From Streptococcus suis (GTDB taxonomy: Bacteria; Bacillota; Bacilli; Lactobacillales; Streptococcaceae), in the NCBI RefSeq assembly GCF_016743335.1, contig NZ_WCJE01000019.1, positions 1-40,574 on the forward strand: a DNA stretch of 40,574 nucleotides, read 5' to 3'. Position 1 is the stretch's first letter, and every line of letters begins with the position of its first letter. Under the pieces are notes generated by a model. The model did no database searches, was not told the origin of the DNA, and worked only from the letters and a program-made list of their open reading frames with translations. Made by a program: the position numbers and the translations under genes. Below, in pieces: positions 7,615 through 18,003 of the stretch.

Positions 7615-9453
7615 ATGGATTACAAACAAACAGCCAAAGAAATTGTGGCAAATATTGGTGGTAAAGAAAATGTTGCACACCTAGAACATTGCTCGACTCG
7701 CTTGCGTTTTACATTAATTGACAATACAAAAGCAAATATCGAGATACTGGAGAAAATTGAGGGGGTTATGGGAGTACGGCAAAATGCACAAACTCAAATC
7801 ATTATCGGAAACGAGGTAAATGAAGTCTTTGCGGAAGTTCAACCGCTAGTCGGAGATTTAGCAGACAATCTCTCGACAAATAGGAAACAAGCACAAAGTT
7901 GGGGGGCAATTTTTCTAGATTTTCTGGTTGCTGTATTCCAACCAGTAGTACCCGCGGTAGCAGGAGGTGGAGTTCTAAAATCAGTTCTGATGCTATTAGC
8001 CTGGATTGGATGGCTGAATAAGGAATCTGTTGCCTATACCATTTTTAACCAGATTGGAGATGCCCCTCTTTACTTCTTGCCTATTTTAGTGGCTTATAAC
8101 ACGGCTAAAAAATTACGTGTTAATGAATTAGTTGCCGCAGCAGCTGTAGGAGCGTTACTTTTGCCAAATGTAACGGCAATGTTGGCGGAGGGTACGCAGT
8201 TATTTGGAGTTACTATTCAGAATATTTCCTATCCTTATCAGGTTTTTCCAGCAATTCTGTCAACTTTATTCTTTGCTTCAATGGAAAAAGTCTTGACTAA
8301 ATATACTCCAAAACCAATTCGGATTTTCTTTGTACCGATGGTGGCCTTAGCCATCACAGTGCCAGTGACCCTCCTTGTATTAGGTCCGCTAGGGTTTAAC
8401 TTAGGTCAATTATTAGCAACAGCGGTAGTTGCTCTTCATAATACTCTTGGTTGGTTGGCTACTGGTATTCTAGCAGCAATCCTTCCGTTTATGGTAGTAA
8501 CAGGAATGCACAAAGCTATGTTGCCTTATGCGATTGAAGCAATGAAAGCTGGTTTTGAAACATTGTATTTACCAGCATCACTTGCTCACAATATATCAGA
8601 ATCAGGAGCTACTTTTGCGGTTGCCTTAAAAACAAAGAATAGTAAAATGCGTGCTACCGCCGTTTCAGCAGGTATTTCTGCCCTATTTGGTATTACAGAA
8701 CCGGCTCTTTATGGTGTGACTATTCAGAATCGTAAAGTACTTTATAGTGTTGTAGCTAGTTCATTCTTTGGTGGAATTGCGATCGGGCTTACCGCTTTGA
8801 AAGCATTTGCCTTGGTCGGACCAGGATTGGCAACCATGACTATGTATATTGATCCCAATGGTGGTTCAAACTTTATGAATGCTTGGATTGCTTTTGCAAT
8901 TTCAATTGTTCTATCATTTGTTTTTACATATGTTACATTTAAAGACGAGAAACTTGAGGGATCTCAGGAAGAAAATAAAATAGCAACCATTTCATTTGGT
9001 TCTCCTGTAGATGGTGAACTTGTAGCTCTGGAGGATGTCAATGATTCTGTTTTTGCCTCAAAGCTTGTTGGTGATGGGGTTGCGATTAAACCGTCGAAGG
9101 GTATTGTTTATGCACCTGTTGCCGGAGAGGTATCCCTTGTATATGAAACAGGTCATGCGATTGCGATGAAAGCGGATAATGGTGCAGAAATTCTCTTTCA
9201 TGTTGGAATTGATACCGTACAATTGGGAGGAAGAGGATTTTGTCCTAAGATTGAAACAGGTGCACTTGTCGCACCGGGAGATGTTCTGCTAGAGTTTGAT
9301 ATTTCGGTTATTCAAGAAGCTGGATATGATCCAACAGTGATGGCATTAGTGACCAATCAAAATGAGTATGATGTAGCTATTCAAAAAAATTCTGGACAGG
9401 TTGTTCATAATGAGGAAGTAATGCTTGTATCCAGGAAAGACGAGGTGAATTAA
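7615..9453 (+). CDS. bglP: PTS beta-glucoside transporter subunit EIIBCA
   Basis: This permease phosphorylates beta-glucosides during uptake. The 612-residue protein has domain order B-C-A. EIIB is at residues 1-85, with the phospho-cysteine in EHCSTRLRF (C26). The EIIC membrane domain spans about residues 100-455 and contains ESGATFAVALKT and GITEPALYGV. The C-terminal glucose-type EIIA carries the active-site histidine in ILFHVGIDTV. ATG 7615 follows AAAAGGAG; an upstream in-frame extension to 7510 lies inside the RAT/terminator leader and is rejected. It directly abuts the 6-phospho-beta-glucosidase gene. Cellobiose, salicin or arbutin are plausible substrates. Confidence 0.95.
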   Translation: MDYKQTAKEIVANIGGKENVAHLEHCSTRLRFTLIDNTKANIEILEKIEGVMGVRQNAQTQIIIGNEVNEVFAEVQPLVGDLADNLSTNRKQAQSWGAIFLDFLVAVFQPVVPAVAGGGVLKSVLMLLAWIGWLNKESVAYTIFNQIGDAPLYFLPILVAYNTAKKLRVNELVAAAAVGALLLPNVTAMLAEGTQLFGVTIQNISYPYQVFPAILSTLFFASMEKVLTKYTPKPIRIFFVPMVALAITVPVTLLVLGPLGFNLGQLLATAVVALHNTLGWLATGILAAILPFMVVTGMHKAMLPYAIEAMKAGFETLYLPASLAHNISESGATFAVALKTKNSKMRATAVSAGISALFGITEPALYGVTIQNRKVLYSVVASSFFGGIAIGLTALKAFALVGPGLATMTMYIDPNGGSNFMNAWIAFAISIVLSFVFTYVTFKDEKLEGSQEENKIATISFGSPVDGELVALEDVNDSVFASKLVGDGVAIKPSKGIVYAPVAGEVSLVYETGHAIAMKADNGAEILFHVGIDTVQLGGRGFCPKIETGALVAPGDVLLEFDISVIQEAGYDPTVMALVTNQNEYDVAIQKNSGQVVHNEEVMLVSRKDEVN

Positions 9454-10914
<1,461 letters not shown>

Positions 10915-10961
10915 AAGGATATGTTATAGTATAAATCAATTATTCAAAGTGGAGATACAAG

Positions 10962-11792
10962 ATGATTATCAAAAAGGTATTGAACTCTAGTGTCGTTTTA
11001 GTCGATGATGAAGGAGTTGAAAAAATAGCCTTAGGAAAAGGGATTGGTTTTGGGAAGAAGCAAGGAGAGGTACTTGTAAATTCCAATATTGATAAGCTGT
11101 TTCAATCTGTAAATACTCCACAGTCCCAACATTTGTTAGGGTTACTAGAAGAAGTGCCAGCTACGTATTTTGATATAGCCAGAGATATTATTGAGTATGC
11201 AAAGCAAGTTTTAAATGTTCCGTTACAAGAGTCGTTGTGGATTGGTCTTACAGATCATATCTACTTTGCGGTGGAACGATTTGAAAAGGAACTTGTTTTT
11301 GAGAATAAGGTCTTATGGGAAATAAAGGCTTATTATAACAAAGAGTATCAGATTGGGTGTTATGCCATTCAACTCTTAAACCGAGTGCTTCATATATCTT
11401 TACCAGAGGCTGAAGCGGCAAATATTGCATTTCATTTTATAAATGCTCAACAGGGTTCGGATAAAAATGATGCTGGTCGTATTGCTAAATTGATAGGAGA
11501 TTTAGAGACTCTTATACGCTATTCCTCGAATATACAAATTGTTTCAGATAGCTTGAGTTATCAACGCTTTGTAACTCATATTCGATTCTTTGTGGAACGA
11601 TTTTTTGCTGATAGGATGCTTCAGGATGGAAACCAAATTTTATTTGATCAGATCTGTCAAACCATGCCCGAGGGAATGAAACAGGCTGTAAAGGTTCAAA
11701 CATTCCTTGAGGAGCACTATCATAAAACAATTACCATTGATGAGTTGACCTATCTAGCCATTCATTTTGAACGTATTACTCGAAAAAAGTGA
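10962..11792 (+). CDS. licT: BglG/LicT family transcriptional antiterminator
   Basis: This RNA-binding antiterminator is regulated by PTS phosphorylation. The 276-residue product has the N-terminal co-antiterminator domain (about residues 1-56, MIIKKVLNSSVVLVDD). Two PRD domains follow. PRD1 has the conserved histidine in LTDHIYFAVERF and a second in AFHFINA. PRD2 has THIRFFVERF and AIHFERI near the C-terminus. It would bind the RAT site at 7505-7533 and prevent the overlapping terminator. Its position last in the operon, after transporter and hydrolase, differs from the usual first position in Bacillus and E. coli, and makes the circuit self-amplifying. A weak TATAGT -10 at about 10925 may also give basal expression. 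Confidence 0.94.
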   Translation: MIIKKVLNSSVVLVDDEGVEKIALGKGIGFGKKQGEVLVNSNIDKLFQSVNTPQSQHLLGLLEEVPATYFDIARDIIEYAKQVLNVPLQESLWIGLTDHIYFAVERFEKELVFENKVLWEIKAYYNKEYQIGCYAIQLLNRVLHISLPEAEAANIAFHFINAQQGSDKNDAGRIAKLIGDLETLIRYSSNIQIVSDSLSYQRFVTHIRFFVERFFADRMLQDGNQILFDQICQTMPEGMKQAVKVQTFLEEHYHKTITIDELTYLAIHFERITRKK

Positions 11793-11870
11793 GACAGACC
11801 CTGTATACTTGCTAAGTTGAAGCCTCCAAGAGATTTTCGGGGAAATAATAGTTAAGCCCACCTATAGGTG

Positions 11871-11908
11871 AAAAATAACCTTGTTCTAAGCAGAACAAGG
11901 TTATTTTT
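11871..11908 (+). terminator. Strong terminator of the bgl operon
   Basis: AAAAATAACCTTGTTCT and AGAACAAGGTTATTTTT form a perfect 17-bp arm pair around AAGC. It could work in both directions, serving also the minus-strand GNAT remnant. Confidence 0.9.
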
Positions 11909-11959
11909 GTACAATAGAATTCACAAAAAAGTCTTAGTATTAAACTAGTTTACTTGAAT

Positions 11960-12652
11960 TTAGAAAGAGGATAGGGATTGTTTTTGCTGCCCCTGGCCAT
12001 CGAAGTTACTATCCTTTAGCCAGTTTTCAAGGGCAAGCTTGCGGTCAGGCCATTCGTGGTCTAATAGAGAAAACCAGGCGGTATCTCGGTTACGTCCCTT
12101 ATAAACCAGAGCCTGACGGAAGGTGCCTTCGTAGGTAAATCCCAGGCGTTTGGCAGCAGCTTGACTGGCTTGGTTGAGCGAGTCGCATTTTCATTCATAA
12201 CGTCGATAGCCCAGTTCTTCAAACACATAGTTCATGAGAAGATAGTGAGCTTCTGTCGCCTGTCGGGTCCGTTGCAGTTGTGGCGAAAAGAGGACCCATC
12301 CCACTTCAATGACGCGGTTAGTTGGGTCAATACGCATAAGTGCAAAGGAACCAATAGCTTGATTGGTAGTTTTATCAACTATCGCAAGGTAATAAGGGTC
12401 AAAAGAAGCTATCATCTTTTGGAAATAGGCTTGAAAAGAGTCACGGTCTGCAAAGGGTTCAATGGGTAGATAGGTCCAGTCGGATTTCTTAGCATTGGGG
12501 CCATAAAACTGATAGAGATCATCTGCATGGTACAGGCTCAGTTTTTCTAAGCGAACTGTTTGTCCTTGTATAGTCTCCAGGCTTGGTTGCTCGCCACTGG
12601 TGTAATGTGGCAAGGGCAGGCCAATCTCTTGGCCGAATGAATTGATAGGCAT
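11960..12652 (-). pseudogene. GNAT N-acetyltransferase, interrupted by an in-frame TGA
   Basis: The reading frame runs 153 codons from ATG 12652 (AGGAGG Shine-Dalgarno), meets TGA at 12191-12193, and continues in the same frame for 76 more codons to a TAA at 11960-11962. The continuation KCDSLNQASQAAAKRLGF, then EGTFRQALVYKGRNRD, is the normal C-terminal part of RimJ/RimL-like GNAT enzymes. The residue before KCDS in this family is a tryptophan (RYEWKCDS), so one TGG-to-TGA change explains the break. The acetyl-CoA site is thus split from the C-terminal strands. It would be 230 residues if intact. A sequencing error is possible. Confidence 0.85.
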
Positions 12653-12661
12653 GATTTCCTC

Positions 12662-12717
12662 CTAATAATGCAAACTCCCAGCCACCCAGCCAGTTGCCAG
12701 ACAGTAGGTGATGGTAA
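12662..12717 (-). pseudogene. Duplicated 3' end of the BaiN/YhiN-type flavoprotein gene
   Basis: Positions 12663-12717 match 14002-14056 at 51 of 55 bases. Read on the minus strand they encode [16 protein letters not shown] and a TAG stop, the C-terminus of the flavoprotein at 14001-15173. The stop TAG is part of the AGGAGG Shine-Dalgarno of the GNAT gene. The ancestral order was therefore flavoprotein gene directly followed by GNAT gene, and the TetR/SnoaL module was inserted between them. Confidence 0.8.
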
Positions 12718-12734
12718 GGAATGCGTGTTGCTGT

Positions 12735-13325
12735 TTATTTTTTATTCTCTAGAAAAACCTGAATGCCATCACAAAGTATTCGATTCGATAAATATATGAC
12801 ATCTTCCAAAGGTATCCGTTTATTGTCTTGGACCCATTGCTTATATATTTCAACACCTGTTGTTTTGACAAATGTAAGTAATATTGACTGTTTGTGTTGA
12901 GGGAGATTAAGATAAAATGAGCTTTTTTTCCAAATCCTATCCATTACTTTGTTGATGGTGCGAATTTTTATATACTCATAGTTTTTATGAAAAATCAATT
13001 TTTCATAAATTGTATCGTTTGTTTCAGAAAAGATGAAAAATGCACGGTTGATTTCAGCCAATTGCTCAGGAATTTTGTAGTCAGCGATTAATGTCATGAA
13101 GTTGGTTGCAATTTCATCCTCAATCAATGTGATGAGTGAATCTAAGGATTGAAAATGTCTATAGAAAGTTGACTTGTTAATTCTCGCCTTCTCAGATAAT
13201 TCCTTAACTGTGATAGCCTCTATATCTTTCATTTCTAACAAACGTCTATAGGTATCAATAATAAGCTTACGGGTTTTTTCAACCCGCAAATCAACATTAT
13301 TATTTCTTGTTTTCGTGTAATTCAT
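12735..13325 (-). CDS. TetR/AcrR family transcriptional regulator
   Basis: The 196-residue product has an N-terminal helix-turn-helix at about residues 10-55 (RKLIIDTYRRLLEMKDIEAI, then VKELSEKARINKSTFYRHF), classic for the TetR family. A ligand-binding C-terminal domain ends GIQVFLENKK. ATG 13325 is favoured because AAAGG lies 8 nt upstream; an ATG two codons earlier is only 2 nt from it. It is divergent from the SnoaL-like gene, sharing a 167-nt intergenic region with promoters for both and an inverted repeat. Repression of itself and its neighbour is the likely job. Base composition is more AT-rich than flanking genes, in line with acquisition. Confidence 0.88.
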   Translation of the reverse strand: MNYTKTRNNNVDLRVEKTRKLIIDTYRRLLEMKDIEAITVKELSEKARINKSTFYRHFQSLDSLITLIEDEIATNFMTLIADYKIPEQLAEINRAFFIFSETNDTIYEKLIFHKNYEYIKIRTINKVMDRIWKKSSFYLNLPQHKQSILLTFVKTTGVEIYKQWVQDNKRIPLEDVIYLSNRILCDGIQVFLENKK

Positions 13326-13355
13326 CAGCATAACCTTTTAATATGATATGGTCTA

Positions 13356-13406
13356 AGTATACACTGAAGCAGCTTATTTGTGCAACCAATTTGGCTAAGG
13401 GTTGCA
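13356..13406 (-). promoter_or_regulatory. TetR-family gene promoter with TGCAACC/GGTTGCA inverted repeat
   Basis: On the minus strand TTGCAC (13380-13385) and TATACT (13356-13361) are 18 nt apart. A perfect 7-bp inverted repeat, TGCAACC (13381-13387) and GGTTGCA (13400-13406), overlaps this -35 box and is a candidate operator for the regulator. Confidence 0.5.
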
Positions 13407-13432
13407 TATGCGACAGGTTGGGGAATAAGTGC

Positions 13433-13461
13433 TTGTATCTCTTTGTGAAATTCTCTAAAAT
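13433..13461 (+). promoter_or_regulatory. Predicted promoter of the SnoaL-like gene
   Basis: TTGTAT (13433-13438) and TAAAAT (13456-13461) have a 17-nt spacer. This is the best plus-strand core promoter in the divergent region. Confidence 0.45.
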
Positions 13462-13498
13462 AATCTTTGTCAAAAAAAGAATGCAATGAGGAGGCACT

Positions 13499-13957
13499 AT
13501 GACAAACTATCTTGATGATAAATCCGTTCGTAGAACAATTGATTTATACGCACATTTTGCGGATACCCGCCAGGCAACCCAACAAGCCAACTTATTTTGT
13601 GAAGATGCCATTTTTAATGTATTTGTAGCAGGTAATGAAGAAAGTCCTGCTCAAACATTCACGACCCAGGAAGAGTTTTTAGCTGTTTTTGAAAACTTGA
13701 ATCGTTATAAGACGACCTTCCATTTTAATGGTCAATCGATCATTGAAGTTGCAGAAGATGGCCAAACAGCTGTTGCGGAAACATATACATTAGCCTATCA
13801 TGAAATCGATGTAGACGGAAAAAATTCACTCATGAATGTCGCGATTCGATACAATGATGAGCTTATCAAAGTGGGTGAAGAATGGAAGTTCAAACACCGT
13901 AATCTGTATATTCGATTCATCGATACAGACTACGATATTCATTCGGAACAAATATAA
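13499..13957 (+). CDS. SnoaL-like/NTF2-fold domain protein
   Basis: The 152-residue product fits the SnoaL-like (NTF2-fold) family, which includes small cone-shaped enzymes and ligand-binding proteins. Features are an N-terminal helix with IDLYAHFADTRQATQQANLF, then CEDAIFNVF, a central FHFNGQSIIEV strand, TAVAETYTLAYH, and a late W-x-F-x-x-R motif (EWKFKHRNLYIRF). There is no signal peptide. GAGGAGG lies 4 nt before ATG 13499. It is divergent from the TetR gene, so it is probably the regulated target, perhaps an enzyme acting on a small toxic molecule. The substrate cannot be deduced. Confidence 0.75.
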   Translation: MTNYLDDKSVRRTIDLYAHFADTRQATQQANLFCEDAIFNVFVAGNEESPAQTFTTQEEFLAVFENLNRYKTTFHFNGQSIIEVAEDGQTAVAETYTLAYHEIDVDGKNSLMNVAIRYNDELIKVGEEWKFKHRNLYIRFIDTDYDIHSEQI

Positions 13958-13961
13958 AAAG

Positions 13962-13999
13962 AAACTACCTGGGTTAACCTTTTTGGTCCAGGTAGTTTT
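13962..13999. terminator. Bidirectional terminator between SnoaL-like and flavoprotein genes
   Basis: AAACTACCTGG and CCAGGTAGTTT form an 11-bp stem with A/T tracts on both sides. It serves convergent genes. Confidence 0.8.
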
Positions 14000-14000
14000 C

Positions 14001-15185
<1,185 letters not shown>

Positions 15186-15350
15186 TCATATTTTTATCAA
15201 GAAAGTAGTTTGAGTCTTTGCTATGATTTGTGGAATTTTTCCTTGAGATAGAAGAGGACGATTGTAGAGTGAAGGGAGTATAATGAGACTGAGGAAGTCT
15301 AGTTTTTATTAGATGTCCAATCTGTAAATTAAAGGAAAATAGGTGGTAGC

Positions 15351-16751
15351 ATGGCAGGCGAGCAAAGAGAGTATCGTTTTCCAGAAGGTTTTTTGTGGGG
15401 ATCCTCCACTTCAGGTCCTCAAAGTGAGGGAAGCGTAGCTGGTGATGGAAAGGGGTGGAATAACTGGGATTACTGGTATCGTCAGGAACCTGAGCGCTTT
15501 CACCAGCAAATAGGACCGGAACAAACATCGACTTTCTATGAACATTTCCAGTCAGATTTGGATTTGTTGGTGGAAACAGGTCATAGTATTTTTCGCACCT
15601 CTATACAGTGGTCACGTCTGATTCCGGAAGGGATAGGCGAGGTCAATCCGCAAGCTGTGGAGTTTTATAGGGCTGTATTTGCAGGTATTCGAGAGCGTGG
15701 GATAAAGCTTTTGGTCAATCTTTATCATTTCGATTTGCCTTATGTCTTACAGGAAAAAGGGGGCTGGGAAAATAAGGAGATTGTCTGGGCCTATGAGGCT
15801 TATGCTCGCCAGTGTTTCAGTCTCTTTGGAGATCTGGTGGATCATTGGATTACCTTTAATGAACCCATTGTTCCAGTAGAATGTGGCTATCTAGGAAGCT
15901 ATCATTATCCTTGTAAGGTGGATGCAAAGGCAGCTGTGGTCGTAGCGTATCATACTCAACTGGCTAGTTCTTTGGCTGTTCGGGCCTGTCACCAACTACA
16001 CCCAGACCACAAAATTTCCATTGTTCTCAATCTTACTCCTGCCTATCCAAGAAGTCAGAGTCCAGAAGATTTACAGGCGGCGCGGATTGCTGAGCTATTT
16101 CAAACGAGAAGCTTTTTGGATCCATCTGTTTTGGGACAATACCCGAGGGAACTGGTTGACATTCTTGAAAAACATGGTTTACGTCCAGAAACCACAGAGG
16201 AGGAATTGACCATTATCAAAGAAAATAGGGTTGACTTCCTGGGGGTGAATTATTACCAGCCCCTGCGCGTGCAGGCTCCTTCAGAAGATGGATGGAACGG
16301 AGAACCTACTTTGCTATCCCAATATTTCCAGCCTTATGATAAGCCTGACAAGAAAATCAATCCCCATAGGGGCTGGGAAATTTACGAAGAAGGGCTGTAC
16401 GACATTGCCAAAAATATCCAGGAAAACTATGGGAATATCGAATGGTTGGTAACTGAGAACGGCATGGGAGTTGAAGGGGAAGATGTTTTTGAAGAAAATG
16501 GTATGATTCAGGATGATTATCGGATTAACTTCATGGAAGACCATTTGATTCAGCTCCATCGAGGTATTGTAGAAGGGGCAAACTGTAAGGGCTATATGGT
16601 CTGGACCTTTATCGACTGCTGGTCTTGGTTAAATGCCTATAAAAATAGATACGGACTTATTTCCTTGGATATTGAAACACAGAAACGAACTATAAAAAAA
16701 TCGGGACATTGGTTTAAACAAGTAAGTGAAGAGAACGGATTTAAAAGTTAG
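15351..16751 (+). CDS. GH1 family (6-phospho-)beta-glucosidase
   Basis: This second GH1 enzyme (466 residues) is not in a PTS operon. The N-terminal signature is FPEGFLWGSSTSGPQSEGS. The catalytic acid/base is E171 in HWITFNEPIVP and the nucleophile E369 in WLVTENGMGV. It differs from the bglA product in carrying SGPQSEGS instead of the more common AANQVEGA loop, so substrate preference may differ. An AGGTGG Shine-Dalgarno lies 6 nt before ATG 15351. A 6-phospho-glycoside substrate is the usual role of this subgroup in streptococci, but this is inferred. No terminator of quality was seen after it. Confidence 0.88.
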   Translation: MAGEQREYRFPEGFLWGSSTSGPQSEGSVAGDGKGWNNWDYWYRQEPERFHQQIGPEQTSTFYEHFQSDLDLLVETGHSIFRTSIQWSRLIPEGIGEVNPQAVEFYRAVFAGIRERGIKLLVNLYHFDLPYVLQEKGGWENKEIVWAYEAYARQCFSLFGDLVDHWITFNEPIVPVECGYLGSYHYPCKVDAKAAVVVAYHTQLASSLAVRACHQLHPDHKISIVLNLTPAYPRSQSPEDLQAARIAELFQTRSFLDPSVLGQYPRELVDILEKHGLRPETTEEELTIIKENRVDFLGVNYYQPLRVQAPSEDGWNGEPTLLSQYFQPYDKPDKKINPHRGWEIYEEGLYDIAKNIQENYGNIEWLVTENGMGVEGEDVFEENGMIQDDYRINFMEDHLIQLHRGIVEGANCKGYMVWTFIDCWSWLNAYKNRYGLISLDIETQKRTIKKSGHWFKQVSEENGFKS

Positions 16752-16788
16752 TTGGCCAGTATTATTACAACTTGTAATCTCCCATAAT

Positions 16789-16818
16789 TTGACAGAACTT
16801 GGGCTTTTGTGGTAATAT
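16789..16818 (+). promoter_or_regulatory. Predicted promoter of the rocS-like gene
   Basis: TTGACA (16789-16794) and TAATAT (16813-16818) have an 18-nt spacer. A perfect 15-bp palindrome ATTACAACTTGTAAT lies just upstream at 16764-16778 and may bind a regulator. Confidence 0.55.
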
Positions 16819-16861
16819 TTTAATGATACAAACTATGAGAAATGTAAGTACCGAGGATATT

Positions 16862-17356
16862 ATGGGAATCGAAAAAACAGTCAGTGAGTTAGCTGAAATT
16901 TTAGGAGTGAGCCGGCAGGCTATGAATAATCGTGTCAAATCACTTCCTGAAGAATTTGTAGATAAAAATGACAAGGGTGTGACCGTTGTAAATCGTGCTG
17001 GCTTGATTAAGTTGGAGGAAATCTACAAAACAACCATTTTTGAAGATGAGCCGATTAGTGATGAAGTCAAGCATCGTGAATTGATGGAAATTTTAGTTGA
17101 CGAGAAAAATGCTGAAATCATCCGCTTATATAGTCAATTAAAAGCCAAAGATAAGCAACTTGCCGAAAAAGATGAACAACTCAAGGTCAAAGATGTGCAG
17201 ATTGCTGAGAAGGATAAACAGTTGGATCAGCAACAGCAATTGACACTAAAAGCTATGGCCGATAAGGAAGTTCTCAAGTTGGAATTGGACGAAGTTAAAG
17301 CACAGGCAGAAGAAGTGCAAGCTAAAGGCTTCTTTGCACGTTTATTTGGAAGATAG
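16862..17356 (+). CDS. rocS: RocS-like chromosome segregation regulator (DUF536, HTH-coiled coil)
   Basis: RocS of S. pneumoniae helps separate new origins and protects the nucleoid from division, binding DNA through an N-terminal helix-turn-helix and the membrane through a C-terminal amphipathic helix. This 164-residue product has the same plan: an HTH in VSELAEILGVSRQAMNNRV (about residues 7-25), a long heptad coiled coil (KAKDKQLAEKDEQLKVKD, about residues 78-150), and the amphipathic tail GFFARLFGR. ATG 16862 follows GAGG; longer upstream starts lack a Shine-Dalgarno. Assignment rests on remembered family features, not an alignment. Plasmid DUF536 replication accessories are the main alternative. 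Confidence 0.8.
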   Translation: MGIEKTVSELAEILGVSRQAMNNRVKSLPEEFVDKNDKGVTVVNRAGLIKLEEIYKTTIFEDEPISDEVKHRELMEILVDEKNAEIIRLYSQLKAKDKQLAEKDEQLKVKDVQIAEKDKQLDQQQQLTLKAMADKEVLKLELDEVKAQAEEVQAKGFFARLFGR

Positions 17357-17366
17357 ATAAGTAAAA

Positions 17367-17398
17367 AATCAAGCTCTTAGGAACTTGATTTTTTCTTA
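17367..17398. terminator. Terminator between rocS and the GNAT remnant
   Basis: AAATCAAG and CTTGATTT form a stem around CTCTTAGGAA followed by TTTTTTC. The minus-strand GNAT remnant ends within it. Confidence 0.7.
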
Positions 17399-17924
17399 TT
17401 CTCTACCCATTCTTCTCTTAAAATTCCATATTTGATAGAATCATGATAATGCCCTTGCCAGTATCGAACCTTGCGGATATGGGCTTCTTTGGTCATGCCT
17501 AATTTTTCAGCGGTTCTCATCATGCCCTTGTTGCCAGACCAGGTAGTGAGCCCGATGTGTTCTAATTCTGTAAATTGCTGGAAAATGGTATCAATCCAGA
17601 GTTGGAGAGCAGCTGTGCCATATCCTTTTCCCCAGACCTTATCGTCATAGATTTCAATCTCGATTTCAAGCCAGCGTGTTGGCTGGCACTCCCAATAATA
17701 GCTCACAAATCCGATAGGCAGCTGATCCACTAAGATTGCTCTGACACAATCTTTTTGTAACCACTGGTAGAGTTCCAGTGCTTGAAAATCTTCAAAAGTG
17801 GACAGGCCTGGTAGTCATCAAAATAGGGAGCAGCAAATTCCTTCCAGCGAGGTGCGACTTCACGATGGCCAATCTTCCAAAGTGTATGCAAATAATCTTC
17901 AGTCATCGGTGCAATTCTAATCAT
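17377..17924 (-). pseudogene. GNAT N-acetyltransferase broken by a 1-bp frameshift
   Basis: ATG 17924 (AAAGGAGG Shine-Dalgarno) opens a GNAT frame, MIRIAPMTEDYLHTLWKIG, that reads through DDYQACPL and then leaves the family sequence. Adding one base in the A4/T4 run at 17794-17797 joins it to the second frame, which continues FEDFQALELYQWLQK and then QLPIGFVSYYWECQPTRW. That frame holds the acetyl-CoA loop KVWGKGYGTAALQLW and the final strand to 17377. With that base the protein would be 182 residues. The gene is most likely inactive through a -1 slip in a short homopolymer, or the base is missing from the assembly. Confidence 0.85.
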
Positions 17925-18003
17925 GAGAACCTCCTTTATTTTTCTAGTCTAGCATATTTGATGAAGGCTTGCAATTCCTGTCAGAATATGGGACACTAGA
18001 ATC

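Noticed and set aside
12161..12469. Plus-strand 102-codon frame
   Set aside because: It is antisense to the broken GNAT gene and has no Shine-Dalgarno or family resemblance.
17730..17924. A separate 64-residue protein upstream of a 117-residue acetyltransferase
   Set aside because: The two frames together make one GNAT interrupted by a one-base slip; neither half is a complete protein.
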